From JBDTSW01 sp963758845 (GTDB taxonomy: Bacteria; Actinomycetota; Thermoleophilia; Solirubrobacterales; 70-9): a DNA stretch of 64,000 nucleotides. Each line of letters begins with the position of its first letter. Position 1 is the stretch's first letter. The stretch covers positions 1,116,001-1,180,000 of the forward strand of contig CAVWWX010000002.1 in NCBI GenBank assembly GCA_963758845.1, read 5' to 3'. Below the pieces are notes generated by a model. The model was given only the letters and a program-made list of their open reading frames with translations. It did no database searches and had not been told where the DNA came from. This document shows, one piece after another, positions 48,633-56,152 of this stretch. The position numbers and the translations under genes are program-made.

Positions 48633-48694
48633 GGTGCCTTAGCACCGAAACCGGCATGTCAGGCGGCGAAGCCGCCGCAAGGGGTTCGGCATGA
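48629..48694 (+). CDS. 21-codon coupling peptide or structured spacer
   Basis: ATG at 48629 overlaps the ATPase TGA (ATGA), and its own TGA overlaps the permease ATG at 48691 (ATGA). The 21 residues begin MRCLSTETGMSGGEAAAR. The DNA also holds two hairpins, GGTGC-CTTA-GCACC and GGCGGC-GAA-GCCGCC. The frame exactly bridges both coupling points, which suggests that ribosomes pass through it to couple the two genes. Whether the peptide itself matters is unknown. Confidence 0.45.
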   Translation: MRCLSTETGMSGGEAAARGSA

Positions 48695-49446
48695 GCGCGA
48701 TCGTTCCGCTCGGCCAGCGCGCGCTGCGCGAGGCGGTCAGACAGCCGGACGCGCTGTTCATGACGATGTTCATCCCGATCTTCTTCCTGATCGTGAACAC
48801 CGGCCAGGCCGCGGAGATCTTCCCGTCGGACTCGACCGGCTTCCTGGAAGGTCAGGGCTACGGCGCGTTCCAGCTGCCGATCACGCTGCTGTTGGCGGCC
48901 TCGTTTGGGATGGCCGCGCTGTTCCTGGTCGAGGAGATCGAGAGCGGTTACTTCGACAAGCTCCGCGCGATCCCGATCCCGCGCTACTCGATCGTCCTGG
49001 GCCGCCTGGTCGCCGAGGGCGCCAAGGGCCTCGTCCTCTCGTCGGTGATCGTCCTGCTGGCCCTGCCGTTCGGGATCTCGATCGCGAGCGGCCCGGCGGG
49101 CTTCATCCTGCTGATCGCATTGACGGCGCTTTGGGGCGTCGTCTACGCGGGGTTCATGCAGCTCATCGCGCTCAAGACGCGCAGCGCGGCGGCGACGAAC
49201 TCGGGAGGGCTGATCTTCTTCCCGCTGCTGTTCCTGACCCCCAACTTCGTGCCCCGCGACCTGTTGACGGAGCCGATGGAGGTAGCCGCCACGCTCAACC
49301 CGGTCACGTACCTGATGGAGGCGCTGCGATCCCTGATCCTCACCGACCTGGACTGGGAGAAGATCCTGCCGGGGTTCGCGGTGGTCGCTGTTCTGGGCGT
49401 GGTGATGCTCGTCCTCAACGTCCGGGTGATCCAGAGCTACGACTAG
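48691..49446 (+). CDS. ABC-2 type exporter permease (DrrB-like)
   Basis: 251 residues with six membrane spans (DALFMTMFIPIFFLIVNTG; LPITLLLAASFGMAALFLVEEIESGYFDKLRAIPIPR; later LNPVTYLMEALRSLILTDLDWEKILPGFAVVAVLGVVMLVLNVRVI). The ESGYFDKLRAxPIPR loop and NPVTYLMEALR are typical of ABC-2 drug/lipid exporters. It works with the ATPase upstream. Followed nine bases later by the LLM oxidoreductase gene. Confidence 0.88.
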   Translation: MSAIVPLGQRALREAVRQPDALFMTMFIPIFFLIVNTGQAAEIFPSDSTGFLEGQGYGAFQLPITLLLAASFGMAALFLVEEIESGYFDKLRAIPIPRYSIVLGRLVAEGAKGLVLSSVIVLLALPFGISIASGPAGFILLIALTALWGVVYAGFMQLIALKTRSAAATNSGGLIFFPLLFLTPNFVPRDLLTEPMEVAATLNPVTYLMEALRSLILTDLDWEKILPGFAVVAVLGVVMLVLNVRVIQSYD

Positions 49447-49455
49447 CCTGCGCGC

Positions 49456-50214
49456 GTGAGCGCTAAGCGTGGACTCTTCCTGGCGCCGTTCGACGAGCTG
49501 GTGGATCCGCGCCTTCTGGCCGAGCTGGCCGGCGGCGCAGAGGCGGCGGGATGGGACGGCTTCTTCCTCTGGGATCACGTGAGGTACCGGGCGCCGGTGC
49601 GCGCGGTCGCGGATCCGTGGGTCGCGCTGGCCGCCGTCGCGACGGCAACGGCGCGGCTGCGGCTGGGGCCGATGGTCACCCCGCTCTCACGCCGGCGGGT
49701 CCACAAGCTGGCGCGGGAGACGGTCACCCTGGATCACCTCAGCGGCGGGAGGCTCACGCTTGGCGTGGGCTTGGGGAGCGATCGCAACGACGAGCTCGAG
49801 CCCTTCGGGGAGGTGGTCGACGCACCGGAGCGGGCGCGGCTGCTGGACAAGGGGCTCGGGGACCTGGCCACCTACTGGGCGGGCGAGTTCGAGCCCCGCC
49901 CGCTACAGCGCCCCCGGATCCCGGTGTGGGTCGCGGGCCGCTGGCCCAACCGGCGGCCGCTGCGACGCGCGGCGCGCTGGGACGGCCTCTTCCCGATCGA
50001 CCTGCCCGGCCCGGATGCGGTTGCCGAGCTGGCGGGGGAGGTGGTCCGCGAGCTCCGAGGTCCGAGCGACGCCCCGTTCGACCTGGTCGTGGAGATCGCA
50101 CCGGGCGACGACCCCAGCCCATGGGAGGCGGCGGGCGCGACGTGGATCCTCACCGGGTTCGGGATACAGCCGAAGGAGACCGAGGTGCGGCGGACAATCG
50201 AAGCGGGTCCTTAG
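49456..50214 (+). CDS. LLM-class flavin-dependent oxidoreductase
   Basis: 252 residues from GTG. Luciferase-like pattern: AEAAGWDGFFLWDHVRYRAPVRAVADPWVALAAVATAT, LGPMVTPLSRRRVHKLARETVTLDHLSGGRLTLGVGLG and IPVWVAGRWPNRRPLRRAARWDGLFPI. It probably uses FMN or F420. It overlaps the convergent amine oxidase gene by four bases at its end. Confidence 0.85.
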   Translation: MSAKRGLFLAPFDELVDPRLLAELAGGAEAAGWDGFFLWDHVRYRAPVRAVADPWVALAAVATATARLRLGPMVTPLSRRRVHKLARETVTLDHLSGGRLTLGVGLGSDRNDELEPFGEVVDAPERARLLDKGLGDLATYWAGEFEPRPLQRPRIPVWVAGRWPNRRPLRRAARWDGLFPIDLPGPDAVAELAGEVVRELRGPSDAPFDLVVEIAPGDDPSPWEAAGATWILTGFGIQPKETEVRRTIEAGP

Positions 50215-51575
50215 GCCGGGACCGCCGCGAGGCAGGCCTTGGCGGCACGCTGGCCCGAGCGGATCGCGCCCTCCATGTGGATGTGCCCGAGGCCGGCGAT
50301 GTCCGTGCAGGCCCACTGGATTGGCCCGACCGGTCGGCGCAGGTCTTCGCCGAACCGGGTCAGCCCGCCGACGCCGAAGCTCGTGCCGTAGGCGCCGCGC
50401 GTCCACTCCTCGGCCGACCATTGGGTCTCGATGAAGTCGATCGGTGCCAGCGCGTGCGGGCCGACGTACTTGGCCATGCCCTCCAGCACGGCCTCGCGGC
50501 GGCCAGCCGGGCTCATCCGCTCTGCGCGCTCGGCGTTCTCGCCCGCCAGGAACGTGGTCAGGACGCCGGCCCCCGCCGCCGGCGGCGAGTTGTCGTAGAG
50601 CTCGCGGACCAGCTCGTAGGGCGCGAACCCCTGGCCCGAGAGCCCCTCCTCGCGCCAGAACGGTTGCTCGTAGACGGCGAGGATCTTGTTGATCGACCCC
50701 TGGGAGAGCGATTGCTCGAGCCGCAGGCGCCACGGGGGAAGCGCCGGCTGAAAGCGGATCGAGGTCACCAGGTTGGGCGGCACGGCGACGATCGCGGCCC
50801 GCGCCCGCACGCGTGCCTGGCCGGCCGCGATCTCGACCTCATCGTCCGACCAGCGGATCTCGCGAGCCGGGGCGTCGAGGACGACGCGGTCGCCCAGGCG
50901 CTCGGCCATCCGGAGCGGGATCAGCTGCGAGCCCCCGACCACCCGGTGGGCCAGGCACTGGTCCGGCTCGAACAGCTCGTAGGTCCCCCCGGCCCCGGCG
51001 ATCATCCACAGGCCCTGAAGCAGCGAGAAGGTGTGAGCCGGCTTCGCCAGGAACCCACCAGCCAGCCACGAGCGCAACAGGTCCCGGGCAACGTCGTCGG
51101 AGACCTCGCGGCGCAACCAGTCCTCGAAGGTGATCGTGTCGAGCTCGCGCGCATCGGGGTGCTCCCAGGGCGCTTCGGGATCGAGCTCCTTGGCGAGGGC
51201 GTCGAGCTTCGCGTCCGCCTCGGCGTAGGCGCGCTCGGAGGCGTCGCCCAAGGGCGCGTCGTGACCCTGGTAGCTGTGAGCGTGGCCGGCCGGGTCGATG
51301 TAGACGTGGTCGCCGTCGCGGAAGCTCGGGAAGAGCCCGATCTCGAGCTCCTCGAGCATCGCGTGCATCGCGGACTGGTAGGGGGCGACCCACTGGCCGC
51401 CGAGCTCGTTCGCCTCGCCGCCGATCTCCGTGTTCCAGACCCGCCCACCGACGCGATCGCGTGCCTCGAGGACGACGACGTCGAGCCCGTCACGGACCAG
51501 CGCCGTTGCGGCCGTGAGCCCGGCGATCCCGGCCCCGACTACGGCCACCTCGGTCTCGACGCTTCGCTCAGGCAT
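50211..51575 (-). CDS. Flavin monoamine oxidase family protein
   Basis: 454 residues. FAD motif VAVVGAGIAGLTAATALVRDGLDVVVLEARDRVGGR and the second flavin region near the C-terminus (WACTDIAGLGHIHMEGAIRSGQRAA). In between GGEANELGGQWVAPYQSAM and LVTSIRFQPALPPWRLRLEQSLSQGSINKILAVYEQPFW match monoamine/putrescine oxidases. Possible link to the polyamine importer, but it is 43 kb away. Confidence 0.87.
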   Translation of the reverse strand: MPERSVETEVAVVGAGIAGLTAATALVRDGLDVVVLEARDRVGGRVWNTEIGGEANELGGQWVAPYQSAMHAMLEELEIGLFPSFRDGDHVYIDPAGHAHSYQGHDAPLGDASERAYAEADAKLDALAKELDPEAPWEHPDARELDTITFEDWLRREVSDDVARDLLRSWLAGGFLAKPAHTFSLLQGLWMIAGAGGTYELFEPDQCLAHRVVGGSQLIPLRMAERLGDRVVLDAPAREIRWSDDEVEIAAGQARVRARAAIVAVPPNLVTSIRFQPALPPWRLRLEQSLSQGSINKILAVYEQPFWREEGLSGQGFAPYELVRELYDNSPPAAGAGVLTTFLAGENAERAERMSPAGRREAVLEGMAKYVGPHALAPIDFIETQWSAEEWTRGAYGTSFGVGGLTRFGEDLRRPVGPIQWACTDIAGLGHIHMEGAIRSGQRAAKACLAAVPA

Positions 51576-51641
51576 CCTGCCTCCCCGGTCGATCTCCTCC
51601 GACCGCGGTGAGTCTACGCCGACTCAGGGCGTGCGCCGGCG

Positions 51642-52787
51642 CTAGCTGACCGAATTGGCTCGAGGATGGGGGAACTCGGCCGAGCGGCCCTGGAACGAGA
51701 GAATCTTCGGGTTCTGAATCACGCCGTCGCGGATCTCGATCGCCCGGCTGATGGTGGGGTCCGCCTCCCACGCCTGCGGGCCTGACAGCACGGTGGGGAG
51801 GTGGGGGAGGAGGGCCTGGCTCACCTCCCAGGTGGCGGAGTCCCAGAGCAGGCTCGGGCTGTGGTCGACCGCGTAGCAGTGGGCGTGGTCGCCGACCGTG
51901 AACATCGGGTCCTCGAACGAGGTCGGGCGGGACCACGCGAACCCCATCCCCTCGTCGGCCGACACGTCCACGAACAGCGTGCCGTTCTCGAACAGGCTCA
52001 ACTCCTCGTTGGTGACGAGGAGCAGCGGCGCATCGGTGTCCTGAAGCATGCAGTTGGCGACGATGTCGTGCTCGGCGAGCAAGGCGGCCACCGATTCGTG
52101 CTCGCTGTCGAGCTCGAGGCTGGGGCCGTCGTCGTTGCGCGCGTAGGTGACGAACCTGACCGCGTGGATCGGCGCCGCCACGGCCGACACATCGCGCTGT
52201 GTGAGGACCGAGATCTCGCGGATCCCCATCGCGGCCAGCGCCGTCACCGCCCCCCGCCCGGTCGCCCCGAACCCGATCACAGCCGCCTTGCGCTCGCGTC
52301 CGTACTCGCCCGTAGCACCGGTCAGCTGGAGGGCGTGGAGGATCGAGCAGTAGCCGGCCAGCTCGTTGTTCTTGTGGAAGACGTGGAGGTCATACGAGCC
52401 GTCGGTGCTCCACAGGTTCATCGCCTCCCAGGCGATCAGCGTCAGCCGGCGGTCGATGGCGAGCTGGGTGATCTCCTCGTCCTGGACGCAGTGGACCCAG
52501 CCCCAGAGGACGGTGCCCTCAGGTATCTCGGCGAGGTCGGAGGCCATCGGCTTCGGCAGGACCAGGACGTCGCACTCCTCCATCAGCTGTTCACGGGAGC
52601 GGACGCCACCAACGAGGGGCGCCAGGTCGCCGTCGTCGATGCCGAAGCGCCCTCCGTACCCGTGCTCGAGGAAGATGCGCGTCCGCGCGTCCGCGTCGAC
52701 ATCGCTCAGATGCCGGGGATGGATTGGCAGCCGCCGCTCGTTCTCCTTCCGGGAACCGGCAAGCACTCCGACGGTGAGCCCTTCCAT
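51642..52787 (-). CDS. N5-(carboxyethyl)ornithine synthase-like (AlaDH/PNT fold)
   Basis: 381 residues. N-terminal AlaDH/PNT-like domain (VGVLAGSRKENERRLPIHPRHL ... RIFLEHGYGGRFG) and a Rossmann NAD(P) domain (KAAVIGFGATGRGAVTALAAMGIREISVLTQRD). It follows the pattern of carboxyethylornithine synthase, which reductively joins pyruvate to ornithine or lysine, including LIAWEAMNLWSTDGSYDLHVFHKNNELAGYCSILHAL. Near the start of a minus-strand run with two small genes. Confidence 0.82.
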   Translation of the reverse strand: MEGLTVGVLAGSRKENERRLPIHPRHLSDVDADARTRIFLEHGYGGRFGIDDGDLAPLVGGVRSREQLMEECDVLVLPKPMASDLAEIPEGTVLWGWVHCVQDEEITQLAIDRRLTLIAWEAMNLWSTDGSYDLHVFHKNNELAGYCSILHALQLTGATGEYGRERKAAVIGFGATGRGAVTALAAMGIREISVLTQRDVSAVAAPIHAVRFVTYARNDDGPSLELDSEHESVAALLAEHDIVANCMLQDTDAPLLLVTNEELSLFENGTLFVDVSADEGMGFAWSRPTSFEDPMFTVGDHAHCYAVDHSPSLLWDSATWEVSQALLPHLPTVLSGPQAWEADPTISRAIEIRDGVIQNPKILSFQGRSAEFPHPRANSVS

Positions 52788-52800
52788 CCGCGCGAACGTA

Positions 52801-53100
52801 TCAATGCTCCGCGGCCACCTCCCAGCTCACCACCTCATGGTGCTCGCGACGGACGCCGGCCGGGTCGATCCCCAGCTCGGCGATGATGCGGAGGCGCCGC
52901 GGATCCCGCGCCGCCGCCTCGGACTCGTGCTTCGAGGGCCACAGGTTGACGATCAGGATGCCGCCCTCGTCGCGGGCCGCGGCGTGGAGGAGCAGCCCAT
53001 GCTCACGGCCGACGGATGGCATCACCGCCGATGCCCTCTCGTACTTCGAGAGCAGCTCGTCGGGGTCACCGCGGAAGCGGGCGAGCGTCAGGTACGCCAT
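52801..53100 (-). CDS. Small ABM-like dimeric-barrel protein
   Basis: 99 residues: YLTLARFRGDPDELLSKYERASAVMPSVGREHGLLLHAAARDEGGILIVNLWPSKHESEAAARDPRR. Strand-helix-strand-strand pattern of a dimeric alpha/beta barrel. Its ATG overlaps the stop of the cupin gene by one base (TGATG), so the two are coupled and should answer to the same MarR-type operators. Confidence 0.75.
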   Translation of the reverse strand: MAYLTLARFRGDPDELLSKYERASAVMPSVGREHGLLLHAAARDEGGILIVNLWPSKHESEAAARDPRRLRIIAELGIDPAGVRREHHEVVSWEVAAEH

Positions 53101-53570
53101 CAGCGCACCGCTTCGAGCGGCCGCGTGATCTCGATCCCGTGCTCGGCGGCGAGGTTCATGACCTGGTCCGCCGTGACGGCGCCCGCGGCGGCCAACGCGC
53201 CGGCGGCGCGGGCGAAGCGCTCCATCCCGCCGGCGGGTGAGAGGACCACGAAAGCTCGTGCGTCGGCGTCTGACTCGTTCCGGATCGTGTGTTCGCGGCC
53301 CCCCTTGATCGCGACCACCGCTCCCTCGCCTGCGACCGTCCGCTCGACAGCGCCGCTCGCGCCGGCTAGGTAGAACGCGAGCTCCCCCTCCTCGACCCGG
53401 TAGAGCTCAAACGGCTCGTGCCGGTGGAGCGCGGGCGGACCGCCGCCGGGCGGCATCAGCACTTCGACCGCCGTTAGCGCTCCACCGCTGGCCTCGCCCG
53501 TGACGCGGAAGGTCAGCTCCTCCGCTCCCACGGTCAGACGGTCCGCGGCGTGCTCGCTGATCGATTGCAT
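53100..53570 (-). CDS. Cupin-domain protein, MarR-regulated
   Basis: 156 residues. Cupin motif 1 is ALHRHEPFELYRVEEGELAFYL (two His and a Glu in metal-ligand positions) and motif 2 GAVVAIKGGREHTIRNES (His). So the metal site looks complete. It is divergent from the MarR gene, with two palindromic operators in the 80-bp gap. It may be an oxygenase or quercetinase-like enzyme for a compound sensed by the regulator. Confidence 0.82.
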   Translation of the reverse strand: MQSISEHAADRLTVGAEELTFRVTGEASGGALTAVEVLMPPGGGPPALHRHEPFELYRVEEGELAFYLAGASGAVERTVAGEGAVVAIKGGREHTIRNESDADARAFVVLSPAGGMERFARAAGALAAAGAVTADQVMNLAAEHGIEITRPLEAVR

Positions 53571-53601
53571 TTGCTCGTTCCTTTCTGGTGGAGGCCGGTA
53601 T

Positions 53602-53616
53602 GACAGGTAGCCTGTC
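53602..53616. promoter_or_regulatory. MarR operator 1
   Basis: GACAGGTAGCCTGTC, perfect 6-bp arms and a three-base centre, 32 bp from the second copy (three helical turns), between divergent cupin and MarR genes. Confidence 0.75.
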
Positions 53617-53633
53617 GAATGTCAGGGAGTGTA

Positions 53634-53648
53634 GACAGGTAAGCTGTC
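53634..53648. promoter_or_regulatory. MarR operator 2
   Basis: GACAGGTAAGCTGTC, same 15-bp site with one mismatch in the arms but longer outer symmetry (TAGACAG...CTGTCTA). It ends two bases before the MarR ATG at 53651. Confidence 0.75.
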
Positions 53649-53650
53649 TA

Positions 53651-54121
53651 ATGTCCTGCGCCATGCCGATTGACCTTCCCGACACCTCCGCCCGAGAGCA
53701 CCCAGAGAATCTGGGTGTCCTGCTCAGAGAGCCGTTTCGCATCGCTTCGGCTCAGCTCCACGAGCGCTTCGCCCAGGCGGGTCACCCCGAGGTCCGCGCC
53801 CCCCACGGCAACGTGTTCCAGTACCTCGACGACGGCGGCACCCGGGTGAGCGCCCTTGCGGAGCGGGCCCAGATCACGAAGCAATCGATGGCCGAGCTGG
53901 TCGTCCACCTCGAGCGCCACGGCTACGTCGAGCGGGTGCCCGACCCGAGCGACGGCCGCGCCAAGCTGGTCCGCGCCACGGATCGGGGCCGCGAGCTGTA
54001 CGCGATCGCGCGGGACTTCGTCGCCGAGACCGAGGCGGAGTGGACGCGGCGCCTCGGCAGGGCGAAGATTCGGCAGCTGCGCCAGCTCCTGGAGGAGCTC
54101 AACGCGTCGTTGCACCGATAA
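53651..54121 (+). CDS. MarR-family transcriptional regulator
   Basis: 156 residues from the ATG at 53651 (an in-frame ATG at 53663 is possible). Winged helix: GTRVSALAERAQITKQSMAELVVHLERHGYVERVPDPSDGRAKLVRATDRGREL, the classic MarR wing D-x-R-D/G-x-R-x-K-L-V. Operators directly upstream imply autorepression and control of the divergent cupin/ABM pair. Confidence 0.88.
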   Translation: MSCAMPIDLPDTSAREHPENLGVLLREPFRIASAQLHERFAQAGHPEVRAPHGNVFQYLDDGGTRVSALAERAQITKQSMAELVVHLERHGYVERVPDPSDGRAKLVRATDRGRELYAIARDFVAETEAEWTRRLGRAKIRQLRQLLEELNASLHR

Positions 54122-54128
54122 TCGCCCC

Positions 54129-55151
54129 GTGCGCGTCCTCCTCGTGACCCAGATGTGGCCGAGCGCGGCCAACCCAGACCTGGGGAGCTTCCTCGTGCCC
54201 GTGCGGCGGGAGCTCGAGGCGCTGGGCCACGAGGTCGAGGTGGCGTCGATAAGCAGCCGCGGCGGCTCGCCGGTCAAGTACGCGCGTCTGACCCGGAACG
54301 CCGCCACGGCGGCGCGGCGTTTTCGCCCGGATGTGGTGTTCGCCCACTTCCTCTTTCCCGCCGGCGCCGCCGGCGTCGCCGCGTCGCTCGCCTCGGGCGC
54401 ACCGCTCGTCGCCATGGCGCACGGGCAGGACGTCGCGAACCTCGGCCGGATCCGCGGGACCCAGGCGGCCACGGGCCGCGTGGTCGCTCGGGCCCAGGCG
54501 GTTATCGCCAACTCGAACTGGCTCGCCGCCAGGCTCGCCGAGCGTATCCCGGCGGCGGCCTCCAAGACCGAGGTCGCAGACTGCGGGGTGGATCTCGAGG
54601 CGTTCGCGCCCCGGGATGCGGGCACGGCGCGCGAGGCGCTCGGCTGGGACGGGGAGGGGCCGGCCTTCGTCTGCGTCGGCTCGCTGATCGAGCGCAAGAA
54701 CGTGAGCCGCCTCGCCGACGCCTTCGGGAACCTGGGCCGGGGCCGGCTTGCCTTCGTCGGGGATGGTCCGCTCCGGCCAGCGCTGGAAGACCGGCAGAAT
54801 GTGCGCGTGGTCGGCCGGATCCCTCAGGCCGAGGTCCCCCGCTGGGTGGCGGCCTCGGACGTGCTGTGCCAGCCGTCGCTGATCGAGCCGTTCGGGCAGG
54901 CGACGCTGGAGGCGATGGCGATGGAGCGCACCGTGGTGGCGACCACCGTGGGCGGCCCGCCCGAGTTCGTGCCGGCCGAGGCGGGCGTGCTGGTGGATCC
55001 GCGCGATGAGGCCGCGCTGGGCCAGGCGCTAGACCGAGCCGCCGCGATGCCGGCGCCCAACCCGGCCGCGCGTGAGGCCGCGCGCAAGCACGAGGTGGGG
55101 ATCCAGGTGGGACGGATGGCGGCGATCCTGCAGCGGGTCGTCACAGGCTGA
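54129..55151 (+). CDS. GT4-family glycosyltransferase
   Basis: 340 residues from the GTG at 54129 (seven bases after the MarR stop). RVLLVTQMWPSAANPDLGSFLVPVRRELEALGHEVEV is the GT-B N-terminal start. The C-terminal half has FVCVGSLIERKNVSRLADAF and the E-x7-E motif in SLIEPFGQATLEAMAMERTVVATTVGGPPEFV, so it is a retaining GT4 enzyme. Likely acceptor: a lipid or surface glycan. An unrelated open frame continues upstream through the MarR gene. Confidence 0.88.
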   Translation: MRVLLVTQMWPSAANPDLGSFLVPVRRELEALGHEVEVASISSRGGSPVKYARLTRNAATAARRFRPDVVFAHFLFPAGAAGVAASLASGAPLVAMAHGQDVANLGRIRGTQAATGRVVARAQAVIANSNWLAARLAERIPAAASKTEVADCGVDLEAFAPRDAGTAREALGWDGEGPAFVCVGSLIERKNVSRLADAFGNLGRGRLAFVGDGPLRPALEDRQNVRVVGRIPQAEVPRWVAASDVLCQPSLIEPFGQATLEAMAMERTVVATTVGGPPEFVPAEAGVLVDPRDEAALGQALDRAAAMPAPNPAAREAARKHEVGIQVGRMAAILQRVVTG

Positions 55152-55166
55152 GATGAGGGCGGGCGC

Positions 55167-56108
55167 GTGACGGCAACCGTGGGCTGGAGCGACGAGGTCG
55201 ATGAGATCCTCGCGTCGGACCTGGCTGCCGGGTTCGCCTACCTGACCCCCGCGAAGGGGGTCGTGATCACACCGATGGCGCCGCTCGGGGTCCGCGACCG
55301 CGACGCCGGGACGATCACCCTCTCGACCTCGCAGGGCCTCTGGAAGAAGCTGGACCGCATCCGCCGCAACCCGGGTGTGGCGGTCGCCTACCACGCTCGC
55401 GAGCATGGCCTCAGCGACCGGCCGGGATTCGTCGTCGTCCAGGGTCGAGCCTCGTTCCCGACCACCCCCGATCGCGATTGGCTGGAGTCGATCACGCCGG
55501 AGTGGGAGCGCTTTCTGGGCCCGCGGCAGACCGGCCTGGCGGGCCGGATGCTCGACGTCTACTACTGGCAGCGGGTCCCGATCACGATCGAGGTCCACCG
55601 CATCGTGGCCCATCCGGACGACGAGGCGGTCGACGAGCCCGATCTCTTCGGCGCGCCGCCCGCCGGCCCGCTCGGCCCGCAGAAGGCGCCGAAGGGCGGG
55701 ACCGGCCCTCGGCTCGACGCTGCGAAGGTCGCCGGCCAGGCGCAGCGGCTGCCGCACACCCTGCTGGGCTGGTGCGGCTCGGACGACCTACCCGAGGTGG
55801 CGCCCGCAACGGCCATCGACGGCGTCAAGGCGGGCGTGCGCCTGGCGGTCCCCCCGGGCGCCGTCCCGCCCGGCGGACGGCGCGCCGGCCTGACGTCACA
55901 CCGCTTCGAGCCCAGGATGGTCGGCCAGGAGCAGCGGGTCCACACCGGCTGGCTGGAGAGCGACGGCTCGGCCGCCGTCTCCTACGCCCCGCACACCAAG
56001 GCCGGCTACGCGCTACCCGCCTCGAGGCTGGCCTTGACGCTCGGGAGCGCCAGCTTGGCGTTCCGGATGCGAAAAGCGCGCGAGGCGGGCCTCGTCACCC
56101 AGACCTAG
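55167..56108 (+). CDS. Pyridoxamine 5'-phosphate oxidase-fold (flavin/F420-binding) protein
   Basis: 313 residues from GTG. ILASDLAAGFAYLTPAKGVVITPMAPLGVRDRDAGTITLSTSQGLWKKLDRIRRNPGVAVAYHAREHG resembles the split beta-barrel of PNPOx-like actinobacterial proteins. The C-terminal half (from about 190) is a second, similar beta-barrel-like part (GLTSHRFEPRMVGQEQRVHTGWLE). It may bind FMN or F420. No partner gene. Confidence 0.72.
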   Translation: MTATVGWSDEVDEILASDLAAGFAYLTPAKGVVITPMAPLGVRDRDAGTITLSTSQGLWKKLDRIRRNPGVAVAYHAREHGLSDRPGFVVVQGRASFPTTPDRDWLESITPEWERFLGPRQTGLAGRMLDVYYWQRVPITIEVHRIVAHPDDEAVDEPDLFGAPPAGPLGPQKAPKGGTGPRLDAAKVAGQAQRLPHTLLGWCGSDDLPEVAPATAIDGVKAGVRLAVPPGAVPPGGRRAGLTSHRFEPRMVGQEQRVHTGWLESDGSAAVSYAPHTKAGYALPASRLALTLGSASLAFRMRKAREAGLVTQT

Positions 56109-56152
56109 GATCGTCGGGGCCGATGGTCCCGGGGGCCGCCCGGGCCGCGGCG

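Noticed and set aside
49551..51611. Plus-strand open frame of about 690 codons across the LLM and amine oxidase genes
   Set aside because: It is a GC-driven shadow frame over two well-supported genes on either strand, without a ribosome-binding site or family match.
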